This document shows, in pieces, positions 16,513 to 27,642 of a stretch of 64,000 nt of DNA. Source of the stretch: Gynuella sunshinyii YC6258 (GTDB lineage Bacteria > Pseudomonadota > Gammaproteobacteria > Pseudomonadales > Natronospirillaceae); contig NZ_CP007142.1 in NCBI RefSeq assembly GCF_000940805.1, positions 3,386,593 to 3,450,592 of the forward strand. Direction: 5' to 3'. Under the pieces are notes generated by a model. The model made no database searches. It saw only the letters and a list, made by a program, of their open reading frames with translations, and was not told where the DNA came from. The stretch's first letter is position 1. Each line of letters begins with the position of its first letter. The translations under genes and the position numbers were made by a program.

Positions 16513-18120
16513 TCAGTATAAGCGGGAGTAGTAGTTTGACAGCATGGTATCGACGGAGAATGCCTCGTAGCAGTCGTTAATGCTCGCCTGCATGATACTG
16601 ATCCAGCGATCACGGTCCTCATAATAAGTGGGAATCACTTCTTCACTCAGTACTGTGGACAAAAATTTGGCATCCCTTACGTCCTGCTCATCTTTACTGG
16701 TCGGAACTTTGTCGTCTCCGATGGCCCAGCCGTTTACGCCATGGTTGCAGGCTTCCGGCCACCATCCATCCAGAATGGAAACATTGGGCACGCCGTTCAT
16801 TGCCGCTTTCATCCCAGAGGTGCCACAGGCTTCCATGGGGCGCCTGGGGTTATTCAGCCAAATGTCGCAGCCGCGGGTAAGCATGGCTCCAACCTGCATA
16901 TCGTAGTTTTCCATGAAAACCACACTGTCAGGAAATTCTTTGGATAGAGCAATCAGGTCACGGATAATAGCTTTGCCATAATCGTCGGCAGGGTGTGCTT
17001 TCCCAGCAAAAACGATCTGATATGTCCCGTTCTGCAACAATTGACGTAGCTTTTCACCGGAGCTGTAAATCAGGTTTGAGCGTTTGTAGGGGGCTGCTCT
17101 GCGGGCAAAACCGATCAACAGTTTGTTTGCATCAAGTGTGACGTCGTTGCGCTCCTTAATGAACTCAATCAGTTCGTTTTTCAGTTGGCAGTGTCGTTTC
17201 CAGAGCAACTTTGGATTCTGGCGGTTTTGATATATTGCGTCGTCAACCCAGGTGCCATGGTGAATACCGTTGGTAATCGCAATGATTTCGCTTCTGCTTC
17301 CGACATCTTTCCACATGATATTAGCGGTTTCCCCATGCAGCTGCGCTACCGCATTGGACAATCGTGACAGGCGTAAGGCAGCAACGGTCATGTTAAAAGG
17401 ACTGCCACCGATTTCGACCATTTCGGCCTCACTGAGATGTTGATTTGCACCAAGCCCGGTCAGGTAACTCAGATCATGTTCTTCGTTGCCAGCTTTCACT
17501 GGTGTATGTGTCGTAAATACAATTTGCTTCTTAACGGCTTCATGTGCCTGGTTGAAATCAAGCCCATGATCCTCCATCTGTTCACGGAGTAATTCTATGC
17601 CTGCCAGGATGGCATGGCCTTCATTAAAGTGATATGTCTGAATATCAGCATTGATCGCCCGCAGGTATTTGATGCCACCAATACCCAATACCATTTCCTG
17701 TCTCACCCGTTGTACATGATCACCTCCATAGAGACGATCAGTAATCAAGGGTTCTTCATTTTCCGGCAGATCGGTATCCAACAATATTAGTTCTTTAACG
17801 CCAACTTCCGGTTTCACTTTCCAGGCTTTGATCATGACCTGTTTATTTTCAATGGTAATAGGAAACTTGACGCCGGTGTCTTCGAGCATGCTGTAGTCTG
17901 CAACTGGAAAAGAATCCATCAGCAGACCATTTTTATCGACTGTTTGGGTGACGTAACCGTATTTCCACTTAATTCCGATGGCAATTAAAGGATAGTTGTT
18001 GTCCTTAACGCCTTTGACATAATCGCCTGCTAATACACCCAGCCCACCTGAGTAGGTTTTGATATCGTATCGGAGTGCATATTCCATACAAAAGTAAGCC
18101 ACGTTTGGTAAGTCGGACAT
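16513..18120 (-). CDS. glgP: Alpha-glucan phosphorylase, short GT35 form
   Basis: Releases glucose 1-phosphate from alpha-1,4-glucans. 535 aa, matching the compact phosphorylase subfamily rather than the roughly 800-aa E. coli GlgP. MEYALRYDIKTYSGGLGVLAGD at the N-terminus, TYHFNEGHA, TTHTPVKAGNEEHD and FARRAAPYKRSNLIY are typical. The PLP lysine is Lys438 in GTSGMKAAMNG. No glgB, glgC, glgA or glgX is near, so its glucan source is unclear. It stands alone on the minus strand, with 100 AT-rich bases to the helicase gene upstream. Confidence 0.9.
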   Translation of the reverse strand: MSDLPNVAYFCMEYALRYDIKTYSGGLGVLAGDYVKGVKDNNYPLIAIGIKWKYGYVTQTVDKNGLLMDSFPVADYSMLEDTGVKFPITIENKQVMIKAWKVKPEVGVKELILLDTDLPENEEPLITDRLYGGDHVQRVRQEMVLGIGGIKYLRAINADIQTYHFNEGHAILAGIELLREQMEDHGLDFNQAHEAVKKQIVFTTHTPVKAGNEEHDLSYLTGLGANQHLSEAEMVEIGGSPFNMTVAALRLSRLSNAVAQLHGETANIMWKDVGSRSEIIAITNGIHHGTWVDDAIYQNRQNPKLLWKRHCQLKNELIEFIKERNDVTLDANKLLIGFARRAAPYKRSNLIYSSGEKLRQLLQNGTYQIVFAGKAHPADDYGKAIIRDLIALSKEFPDSVVFMENYDMQVGAMLTRGCDIWLNNPRRPMEACGTSGMKAAMNGVPNVSILDGWWPEACNHGVNGWAIGDDKVPTSKDEQDVRDAKFLSTVLSEEVIPTYYEDRDRWISIMQASINDCYEAFSVDTMLSNYYSRLY

Positions 18121-18220
18121 AATGGGGTTCCCATAAGAAAATGGTAAGAAACACAGTCAGTGTAGCAATAAAAATTACTATGTCTGCGATAAAAAGCAAA
18201 GCAACAAAAATTTGTAAATT

Positions 18221-21200
18221 TCATGATAACAATTGGTGCCAGTGACTGATTTCAGGGAAATACAAGTACATCTTGATAGCTGGGAAATTTTTTGCCAATA
18301 AAGCTTTACGATAAATATCCATCTGGCTTTGATAAACCTGACTTTCGTGGTCAAGAAATTCTTCCAAAGTCTGCCCGGCTTTGGGGCAGCTGGTTTTATA
18401 ATCGACCAGCCACGTTGTATTGTCGTGCACAACAACGCGATCGATAATCAATGTCCTCACCCTGCCACCCGTTTTAAAGATCAGCTGGTATTCGCTTCTG
18501 GAGTAGTCAGCACCATCGCCCGTCAGCAGCCATTGTAATCTCTCATCAGCACTGATATTTGTTAGCATGCGACTGGCGCGGGAAATAAATGTTTGTTGTT
18601 CAACTTGTGGGATGGCATGCCGCAGCGCTTCATTTAATAGCCAGTTCTGTACACTTCCGTTATCCGGATTCCATCCGGCGGCATGTTTTTCCAGAAAACG
18701 ATGAATAACCGTACCAAGGCGCCGTTCCAGCGTGTTGAAATCCAGTACAGGATGGTTGAAAAGGTTTTCTGGTGGGGGTGATGCCAGGCGCCAGGGATCC
18801 AGTACTCCAGAATGGGGTTCAGAATTGATGGACACTCTCTGTTTAAGACGAGTGATGCTGTTTGAGACGGACATTTCAGTTGCTGCAGGCGTCAAATTCG
18901 CTACTGGAATGACTTGTACTGCATTCTGGATTTCCGGCCAGATTTCTCCTGCCAGAGAGTTCGCAGAGGGTGGTTTGAGTGTATCCGTTTCTGCATCATA
19001 TGTTGTGCAGAAACTGAGGTGCAGTGACTGAATAGCCCGTGTGCAGGCAACATAAAGCAGTCGTCCCTGTTCGAATTTCTGTTTGATTTTATTGAACTCA
19101 CTGAGGTACTTGTACAATCCGGTTTTGACACCTCCGCGCGATTCAATGGGAGCGAGCAGCAGGTTCGCTTCGTTGTCTGACTGAACGGTTTCTTCCCACA
19201 GCAAAAAACCTGGATCATCGTTGCGCCCTAATTTGTTTAACCCGACCAAAAATACATGATCGAATTCCAGTCCTTTTGATTTGTGCATCGTCATGATTTG
19301 TACCGGAGCTGATTCCTGTACTGTGGTATTAATAAACAATCGTTCCAGGCGCTCATGAACTTCTCGCATAGAACAGGGCTGATCCAATTGACTGATTAAT
19401 TGCAAATAGGAATGCACGGCATTGTGACTATTGCTGTCCGGGTAAATCGCATAGCCTCCGAGCCGACGCCAGATCATGTCCAGCCATTGTTGCTCGAAAT
19501 AACGGGCTTTGTATTGATATGCCTGGGTAATCTCTTCGATAAAATAAACAATGCGGGAAATATCCGGCAAAGTAATATCTGGTGCAGAGATGTCCTGGTT
19601 AAGGATACCGCTGAGGATGCTGAGATGAGTTCTTTTTTCCGCAAGCGCCAGCTGATTAATGGATGCAATCTGATCCAGCCTTAATCCCAGTAGTGGAGAG
19701 TGCATCAGGCTTAACCAGGCCAGGCTGTTACCAGGATATCTTAACGCCTCATGCAGTAAGCAAATGTCATTAATGGCCGGGAGTTTCTTCAGGCTGTAAA
19801 TGTCCACCGCCTGAAATGGGATTTTTTGCCGTCGTAACAATTCTATAGTGGGCTGCAGATGGCTGCGGTTTTTGGCCAGCACGGCAATGGATGCAGAGGG
19901 TGCCTGTTGTTTGATGAGCCTGATTTGCTCGACGACATGAGCTGCTTCGCTGCTTTCAGCGTGATCGTTTATGGCCACATGAACAGTGACTGGCAAAGGT
20001 AGGGCTGGTTTAACGGCAGTGGACGGGTGGTAAGATACTGCGGAGTACTGAATATTGTCTTTGGGCGGCAAAACCTGACTGAACGTCTGGTTGACCCACT
20101 CTACAACCTGTTGATGGGAACGAAAATTACTCTGTAACCGTATACGTTTAAGTGAGATGTTGCCTATTCCATGATCACGGATATTCATGAACAGGCCTAC
20201 TTTGGCTGCCCGAAACCCGTAAATGGACTGCATTGCATCGCCGACACAGAACAGCGTTTTTCCGTCATTCGGGTGCCAGTTTTGTGTGAGTTTATCGATT
20301 AGCCTGACCTGAGAAAATGAGGTGTCCTGAAATTCATCGACCATCAGATGTTGAAGTTGATAATCCAGGGTCAGGGCAAGATCAGTAGGTGCATCATCAT
20401 GTTCCAGAGCTTGTAATGCTTTAAGCGATATTTCTGCAAAATCAACCTGATTGTGCTGACGAAAAACCAGAAACAAGTGTGCCACCAGCTGTGGTAGCAG
20501 GACCATCAGGTCGCGGATAATATCCTGATCCTGGTTTTGAGTCGCCAGGTCAGGAAATTCCTGTAACTGTTTCAATAGCATCCGCAGCTGATCATTATCA
20601 GATAATTCTGCGATGATGCTTTGCATCATTTTTTTGTTTTGCTCGTTAATGCCTTTTCCTGTCGGAAATCCTGAACGTTTATCGAGTCGTTTTTTCCATT
20701 CACCTTTCTGAGTCAGCAGGCTGTTTGCTAAAAGACGGAAAAAAACTATATTTCTGGCGTCAGGTTGAAGGCTAAAGTCAGTGTTTTTCACGTCTGCGAC
20801 GGAGTCATTTTGCTCCTGTTGCAGATTGCAGATACAAAACTGCATTAACGGCTCCAGTTCCGATACATTATGCGTACCCAGACCGAAGAATACCTGTGCC
20901 AACAGATCGGTGGCATGGGCATGCAGCATTTGTTGCAGTTGTTGTAAATCTTCATCGCTGGAATTTGCAGGGTCAAACACCAATGGCAGTGCATGAAGCC
21001 ACTGATCACGACTGCGCAGCATTTCGATAGCCAGTTTTTCAAAATCCGTCCAGAGGTTGTCGCGATGTGCCAGCATACGCTCAAGTGCAGGTCCCCAGTC
21101 TGCCTCCGGGTTTTGGTCATAAGCATTTAATAGCGACCTGACCGCCTCCTGGTAAAGCGGTTGCGGATTTTCTACCGGTTGCACGGCAGCTCCGAAGGAA

Positions 21201-21598
21201 GTATTCAACGGCAGATTTTTAACCAGAAACGCGCAGAGGGAATCAAAGGTTCGAACATTCAAGCGTCCTGGATTTTGAATCAGGTTCCAGCCATTCTGTT
21301 GATCATTAGCCATGGCAGCAATCGCCAGTTGCCAGTTGTTTTTTTCATGTTCCGCCGAAGGTTCCGGGTCACTCGCTTTTCTGAGTGAACGGATAATCCG
21401 ATCCTGCATTTCCTGGGCGGCTTTTTTGGTGAAGGTAATTGCCCAGATTTTTTCGGGTTGGTCCACCAGTGCCAGCAGTTTTAAAAAGCGCTGGGTCAGC
21501 AGTTCAGTTTTACCACTGCCGGCAGGTGCTTCACATAAAATGGACTGCTGAATATCCAGTGCATCGATTCGAGCCTGGGTGTCGATAATGTCAACCAT
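18221..21598 (-). CDS. AddA-like UvrD-family helicase-nuclease
   Basis: About 1125 aa. Superfamily 1A helicase: Walker A APAGSGKT at 24-31, WAITFTKKAAQEM just after, VDEFQDTS (motif II) at 420-427, and MTMHKSKGLEFDHVFLVG (motif V region) further on. The C-terminus carries a RecB-type PD-(D/E)xK nuclease: Asp1053, then Asp1066 and Lys1068 in VDYKT, with a downstream QVYQSQMDIY. Family logic gives a DNA-end-processing helicase-nuclease for double-strand break repair. It overlaps the AddB-like gene by eight bases. I start at ATG 21598; the 38 codons further up lie inside the partner gene and look non-coding. Confidence 0.9.
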   Translation of the reverse strand: MVDIIDTQARIDALDIQQSILCEAPAGSGKTELLTQRFLKLLALVDQPEKIWAITFTKKAAQEMQDRIIRSLRKASDPEPSAEHEKNNWQLAIAAMANDQQNGWNLIQNPGRLNVRTFDSLCAFLVKNLPLNTSFGAAVQPVENPQPLYQEAVRSLLNAYDQNPEADWGPALERMLAHRDNLWTDFEKLAIEMLRSRDQWLHALPLVFDPANSSDEDLQQLQQMLHAHATDLLAQVFFGLGTHNVSELEPLMQFCICNLQQEQNDSVADVKNTDFSLQPDARNIVFFRLLANSLLTQKGEWKKRLDKRSGFPTGKGINEQNKKMMQSIIAELSDNDQLRMLLKQLQEFPDLATQNQDQDIIRDLMVLLPQLVAHLFLVFRQHNQVDFAEISLKALQALEHDDAPTDLALTLDYQLQHLMVDEFQDTSFSQVRLIDKLTQNWHPNDGKTLFCVGDAMQSIYGFRAAKVGLFMNIRDHGIGNISLKRIRLQSNFRSHQQVVEWVNQTFSQVLPPKDNIQYSAVSYHPSTAVKPALPLPVTVHVAINDHAESSEAAHVVEQIRLIKQQAPSASIAVLAKNRSHLQPTIELLRRQKIPFQAVDIYSLKKLPAINDICLLHEALRYPGNSLAWLSLMHSPLLGLRLDQIASINQLALAEKRTHLSILSGILNQDISAPDITLPDISRIVYFIEEITQAYQYKARYFEQQWLDMIWRRLGGYAIYPDSNSHNAVHSYLQLISQLDQPCSMREVHERLERLFINTTVQESAPVQIMTMHKSKGLEFDHVFLVGLNKLGRNDDPGFLLWEETVQSDNEANLLLAPIESRGGVKTGLYKYLSEFNKIKQKFEQGRLLYVACTRAIQSLHLSFCTTYDAETDTLKPPSANSLAGEIWPEIQNAVQVIPVANLTPAATEMSVSNSITRLKQRVSINSEPHSGVLDPWRLASPPPENLFNHPVLDFNTLERRLGTVIHRFLEKHAAGWNPDNGSVQNWLLNEALRHAIPQVEQQTFISRASRMLTNISADERLQWLLTGDGADYSRSEYQLIFKTGGRVRTLIIDRVVVHDNTTWLVDYKTSCPKAGQTLEEFLDHESQVYQSQMDIYRKALLAKNFPAIKMYLYFPEISHWHQLLS

Positions 21599-24224
21599 GG
21601 TTTGGATTCTCCAACTCCATTCGACAAAACGGCTGCTGGTCACATTGCCGGCAGACAGTCGGGGAGGCGGGGCGCGCGACAATGGGTTGTGATGGTATAT
21701 CTTCAGCCACACGCGATAATATGCTGTGCCACAGTTCGATCAGCTGCTGAAAATTTTCTGGAGATGGAATTTCTTTTGAAAATGCCTGTGTGACTGGTTT
21801 GATGGTCTCTATTTCATTGATGTTGTTGTCCTTAACGCCGATCAGTTCCATATGCCCGGTTTTGAGGCTCGCAAATGCGGCTACTTTAACTTCCTGCTGG
21901 AACACCAGGCTGTAGATCGGAACCTGGGGATCATTGACTTGACCGTTATTTAGCCAGGCATTTACATTGGTTTCACCGGTTTTGTAGTCGACAACCATTA
22001 ATGAACCGTCGGCAAGCTTATCGATGCGGTCAAAACGAATATTCAGAGTGAGTGTTCCAATGTCATACTGTTGACTGCTTTCGTTAAAAATGACTTTGAA
22101 TGGTGGTCGTTGCTTTTCTATTTCCAGCCAGAGCATCAGGATTTTGCACAGGCGTTTCACCTCCAGATCCCGATGAATAGGGGAAATATAGCGCCGGGAT
22201 AAAACACTGTAGCGGTTGACTCTTCTTCCTACCAACCCGGCAACCAATTGGAACAATTTTTCGGGGTCATATTCCAGCAGTGTCTGTTGGTCTCGTATTT
22301 GCCGCCAGAGCTGTTCCATAATATCGTGCAGCAAGATACCTCGGTCTTGATAATCCAGCCCGATCACCGGATCCGGTGGAGCTTCTGATCTCATAATATG
22401 CTTGGCCCAGGCTTTGAACGGACAACCGATATAGTCTTTCAGAAAATGAGTTCCTCCGGGTAACGGAGTGTTCCAGTCCAGGTGTATCAGGCTGTGATCG
22501 GCGATAGTTTCTGTTTCAACAAACACCTCCGAAGGTGTAGAAGCAAGCAATGAGAGCTGGTTTTCCCCCTGCTGAAATAAAGGTGATAACAATTGTGTAC
22601 TGTCGTTGTCGGTGTGGGCATAGCTGACCCAGATTTCGTTGCAATGTGAGAGCCATTCGGCGGTAATCTGGCGGGCATAATTCAGCTCTTTTTCAGCGCT
22701 GCACTGAGGAATGTTTTTCTGCTTCTGCAATGGCACAGGTATGAATGGGTCCGGGTTGGGAGAAGGGGGCCAGTGATTATGATCCATACCACATATCCAG
22801 ATCTTATCGAACAACAGGCCGCGTGACTCCAGCACTCCCAGAACTTGTAACGGACTGTCGATGGTTTGCAGGTGAAACTGTGTCTGTTGTGCAGTTTGTT
22901 GCAGGTATTGCAGAGCGGCTTCCAGGCCAATGGGCTTTTGAATGACCGACTCCAGGCTGGCGCACTCATTCATGATGTCCTGCCAGAGCGAAGCCTGCTG
23001 ATATTCATAGGTGTCCAATTCGTGGTTTCCCGGCCAGCCAGCCAATATCAACTGTTGTTGAAACAGATGTAACCACTCCCACAGGGTACGTAGGATTTGA
23101 CGTTTGCTGTACTTGGGAACTGTGTTGGACAGTTGCGACAGCGCATCATGCAGCACCGTGCAACCGGCCTGTTCGGTTATTTCAATCAGTTCTGTCAGTC
23201 GGATTGTCGGGTTTTTGCGGGCGCGAATATGTCGATCAATCATGCCTGCTTGCAAAAAATCCGTATGTTTTGGTAACAGGAAATAGGGTGAGTGCAATAC
23301 CCGGTCTATGGCCTCTACCGGAATTTCCTGATGATTCAGGGTCAGCAGGCTCAGCGCATCGCTGATAATCTGAAAGGAGGTCGCGCTATGACTGGCAGAA
23401 ATATTGTAGCCAGGGCTTTGCCGCTGTTGAAATGTACTCCACATGTCTGGGTGAAATGTCTGTTGCAGCAAGCTCTCAATCTGAACCAGATCGTCACTGA
23501 GCTGAGGTGCAATGATGGCAATTTTCTGGTGACTGTTTTGCTCCAACTGAGTCTTGGCCCAGCTGATGGCGGCCTGATACTGCTCCTGAGCATCGGCGTA
23601 GTCGCTGACAAATAGGTGTTCATGTGACTTTTGTTCAAAAAAGAAAACGGGTTCAACCCCGTTGAGTGCAACTTCCAGAAAACGCTGTTGTAAGGGCGTG
23701 AGCTCAGGAAACTCATACAGCACAACCAGGCGTGATATTCTGATGGGTTGGGTCAGCAGCCAGTCGGCCAGTTCATATTCACAAATACGTCGTTGTTGTC
23801 TGAGTAGTCGCTCAAAAGCCTCCAGCCAGTCGATAAATTGCTCCGTTCCCTGATGGGCGGTTTGTTTTAACTCCTCTAACGGTATCTGGTACTGAATAAT
23901 CAGGGTACGGGTTTTTTGCAGTTGACGGGCAAGCCCTCTGGGGTTGAGCAGCTGATTGTCGGTGTCTCGCAGAACTTGATTCCAGAGCAGCAGCTCCTGC
24001 TGCGAGCTGAGCAGAATGGGAACGTCGCGCCCCTTCAGGTCCAAGCGATTGTAGAGTGCATACAGCCATTGATTCCAGGCATAGCTGGTCAGAGGCTCCC
24101 AACAGGACTGATCCTGTAAAAGATTGTATGCGGCCGTGACAGTACGGCTGAGCCGGAGATTTGGTGAGACAAAAACAGGTTGTTCAGTCAGCCATTCCGG
24201 ATGTTGTTCGAATAATGAAGTCAT
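21591..24224 (-). CDS. AddB-like PD-(D/E)xK nuclease, probable DNA repair protein
   Basis: 877 aa. It belongs to the roughly 900-aa AddB-related family described as probable DNA repair proteins. The N-terminal two thirds resembles an inactive helicase (no clear Walker A). The C-terminal nuclease has Asp732, then Asp746 and Lys748 in VDYKTGE. Cys601 plus Cys858, Cys861 and Cys867 match the split four-cysteine pattern that holds an iron-sulfur cluster in AddB. It is coupled to the downstream AddA-like helicase, so the pair probably acts as one end-resection complex. In gammaproteobacteria such a pair can coexist with RecBCD; whether it does here is outside the window. Confidence 0.88.
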   Translation of the reverse strand: MTSLFEQHPEWLTEQPVFVSPNLRLSRTVTAAYNLLQDQSCWEPLTSYAWNQWLYALYNRLDLKGRDVPILLSSQQELLLWNQVLRDTDNQLLNPRGLARQLQKTRTLIIQYQIPLEELKQTAHQGTEQFIDWLEAFERLLRQQRRICEYELADWLLTQPIRISRLVVLYEFPELTPLQQRFLEVALNGVEPVFFFEQKSHEHLFVSDYADAQEQYQAAISWAKTQLEQNSHQKIAIIAPQLSDDLVQIESLLQQTFHPDMWSTFQQRQSPGYNISASHSATSFQIISDALSLLTLNHQEIPVEAIDRVLHSPYFLLPKHTDFLQAGMIDRHIRARKNPTIRLTELIEITEQAGCTVLHDALSQLSNTVPKYSKRQILRTLWEWLHLFQQQLILAGWPGNHELDTYEYQQASLWQDIMNECASLESVIQKPIGLEAALQYLQQTAQQTQFHLQTIDSPLQVLGVLESRGLLFDKIWICGMDHNHWPPSPNPDPFIPVPLQKQKNIPQCSAEKELNYARQITAEWLSHCNEIWVSYAHTDNDSTQLLSPLFQQGENQLSLLASTPSEVFVETETIADHSLIHLDWNTPLPGGTHFLKDYIGCPFKAWAKHIMRSEAPPDPVIGLDYQDRGILLHDIMEQLWRQIRDQQTLLEYDPEKLFQLVAGLVGRRVNRYSVLSRRYISPIHRDLEVKRLCKILMLWLEIEKQRPPFKVIFNESSQQYDIGTLTLNIRFDRIDKLADGSLMVVDYKTGETNVNAWLNNGQVNDPQVPIYSLVFQQEVKVAAFASLKTGHMELIGVKDNNINEIETIKPVTQAFSKEIPSPENFQQLIELWHSILSRVAEDIPSQPIVARPASPTVCRQCDQQPFCRMELENPNHG

Positions 24225-24276
24225 TGGACCCTGATGACGGTGAAATAATCTCTATTATTCGTAACGTATTCAGAAT

Positions 24277-25050
24277 TTAAAAGAAAGCGTAACGCAATCC
24301 TAATACTAATAACATGGTGGCGAGGATTGGATTCATGATTTTGTTTGGCAGCATCCTTGAAACCCTCGCTCCCAAATGTATCGCAGGCACGGATCCCACC
24401 AGCAAGGCGGCCAGCAGACCCAAATCGACATGGCCGAGCGCGAAGTGGATGCTGCCAGCCACAAATGTCAACGGCACTGCGTGGGCGATATCGGTTCCGA
24501 CAACGCGGGTGCCCGCAAGTTTGGGAAACAGCAGCATTAAGACCGCGGTACCAATTGCGCCCGCGCCCACTGATGACAGCGTTACAAGTACACCCAGGAT
24601 GGCTCCGAAAACCGTTGCCATGCGATGGCGGTGCGGCGGTTCTTTGTCCTCATAAATTCCGCCAGCCAGGCGACTCAACTGTTTGCGGAAAATCAGGACT
24701 ACAGCTGTAATCATGAGCATCACACCCAGACTGGAGGTTAATAATCCGGCGTAATTGTTACCGTGCCCCAGCATAAATTTCAGTAGCAGCCCTGTTACCA
24801 ATGCCGAGGGCAGGCTACCCATGGCAAGACTGCGCATGATTTTCCAATCGACATGGCCCATACGGCTATGGCTGATTGCACCGCTGGTTTTGGTGAATGC
24901 CGCGAACAACAGGTCGGTACCAATGGCGGTGGTCGGTGGGAAGCCGAACAGCAACAGCAGTGGTGTCATAAGGGCACCTCCGCCGACACCGGTCAGGCCG
25001 ATAATAAAGCCGACTGTTGCGCCCGCTATGACGAGTTGAACGAAGTCCAT
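24277..25050 (-). CDS. TSUP (TauE/SafE) family permease
   Basis: 257 aa polytopic protein with about seven or eight helices. The twin glycine-rich repeats (FIIGLTGVGGGALMTPLLL near residue 15 and LSSVGAGAIGTAVL in the second half) mark the family, which exports sulfite, sulfoacetate or other sulfur compounds in characterised cases. It is divergent from cysB, the sulfur-assimilation regulator, so a sulfur substrate under CysB control is plausible, but this is inference from position only. Confidence 0.88.
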   Translation of the reverse strand: MDFVQLVIAGATVGFIIGLTGVGGGALMTPLLLLFGFPPTTAIGTDLLFAAFTKTSGAISHSRMGHVDWKIMRSLAMGSLPSALVTGLLLKFMLGHGNNYAGLLTSSLGVMLMITAVVLIFRKQLSRLAGGIYEDKEPPHRHRMATVFGAILGVLVTLSSVGAGAIGTAVLMLLFPKLAGTRVVGTDIAHAVPLTFVAGSIHFALGHVDLGLLAALLVGSVPAIHLGARVSRMLPNKIMNPILATMLLVLGLRYAFF

Positions 25051-25189
25051 GGTTATAAAAAACCGCCCTGATATGATTATTGGGTGGTAAATCTAGACAT
25101 TCGTTACTATTCTGCAAAGTAATATTTGTTTATATTTTTATAACAGAAAGATGAAGTTTAAGTTGAGTACTTTTAATATGCTCTAATAA

Positions 25190-26190
<1,001 letters not shown>

Positions 26191-26191
<1 letters not shown>

Positions 26192-27636
26192 TGACCTGGG
26201 CTGCGGTTTATTCCGTCCTTGTTTTTGTTGTCATTACTCTGGGTTTGAGTCTCAGGATTCTGACACGCAATAAGTCCGTTGGTGTGACGCTCGCATGGTT
26301 GTTTCTGATCATGATTTTCCCCATCGGCGGTGCGGTGCTCTATTTGATCTTTGGAGAGCAGAACCTTGGGTTTATCCGTGCCCGCAGGGCCCGGGAAATG
26401 TATCAATTCTATGGAAAGTGGGTACTGGGGCTTCGCAGTCATCCCTCTCGTCTGGATCCCGCCCGTCATTATGCAGCCAAACCCCTTTGGGATCAGAGTT
26501 ATGGGGCGATTCGGTTACCGGCTTTTCAGCACAATACCCTTGAGATACTGGATACTCCCGAAACCATTTTAACGGCCATGCATTCCGACATCGTGCGTGC
26601 CCGTTCCAGTATTCTGTTGGAATTCTATATCTGTCAGGCGGATGGCCGCATATTGGCGTTGCTGGAAGAATTGATCATCGCCGTCAAGCGGGGAGTGGAA
26701 GTTAAAATGCTGCTTGACTCCGTTGGTAGTCGCCAGTTTTTCCGAACCGCCATCTGCAGGCGTTTGCAACAGGCGGGTGTGGAAGTGACAGAAGCTCTGC
26801 ACGCCAATCCGCTGCGAATGTTGTTTCAACGTCAGGACCTGCGTCTGCATCGAAAAATCCTCTCAATCGACGGTGAAATTGCTTATACCGGGTCGATGAA
26901 TCTGGCCGATCCCGAGACTTTTCAGCGAGAGGCTAATGTCGGAGTCTGGATCGATCTGATGGTTCGGGTTGAAGGGCCGACCGCTGAGATTCTTCGCGGT
27001 GTCTTTCTGATGGACTGGGAAATGGAAACCGGACAAAAGCCCAGTGCAAGCCTGCGCTATCCAAGTCTGGAGCAAAGAGAGAAGTCCGGTATTCCGATTC
27101 AGGTGGTACCTTCTGGTCCTGCTCTGGCTAAAGATAACCTGATTCACCTGTTGCTGACGGCCATCTATCAGGCTCGAAGACGGATTGTAATCACTACACC
27201 ATATTTTGTACCGGATGACGCCTTGGTATTGGCGTTGAAAGCGGCAGCTCTACGGGGCCTGGAAGTTGCCATTTATCTGCCGTTTCGTAATAACTCGTTT
27301 CTGGCAAAACACGCTGGACGTTCGTTCTTTGAAGAACTGTTGCATGATGGTGTGGTTATTCGTCGGTTTACCGGGGGATTATTACATACCAAATGCGTGC
27401 TGATTGATGACGACATCGCTCTGGTAGGATCGGTCAATCTGGATATGCGCAGTATTTGGTTGAACTTTGAATTGACACTAGTGGTCAATGATCTTGAAAC
27501 CACCCAGAAACTGTACCGGGTGGTTGCTGATTACCATCAGAAAAGCCAGCCTGTCAGTTTTCAGCAGTGGTCCAACCGTCCTTACTATCGCAAAGTGATT
27601 GAGCATCTGGCGCGGCTGATGAGTCCGTTACTGTAA
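26191..27636 (+). CDS. cls: Cardiolipin synthase
   Basis: Inner-membrane phospholipase D-type enzyme that makes cardiolipin from phosphatidylglycerol. Two N-terminal membrane helices (about 5-22 and 34-53) precede two HKD motifs: His220/Lys222 in LHRKILSIDG with GSMN, and His399/Lys401 in LHTKCVLIDD with GSVNLDMRS. 481 aa, as for E. coli ClsA. It overlaps cysB by one base, an unusual partner; CysB may read through to it. Confidence 0.94.
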
Positions 27637-27642
27637 TCAGAC

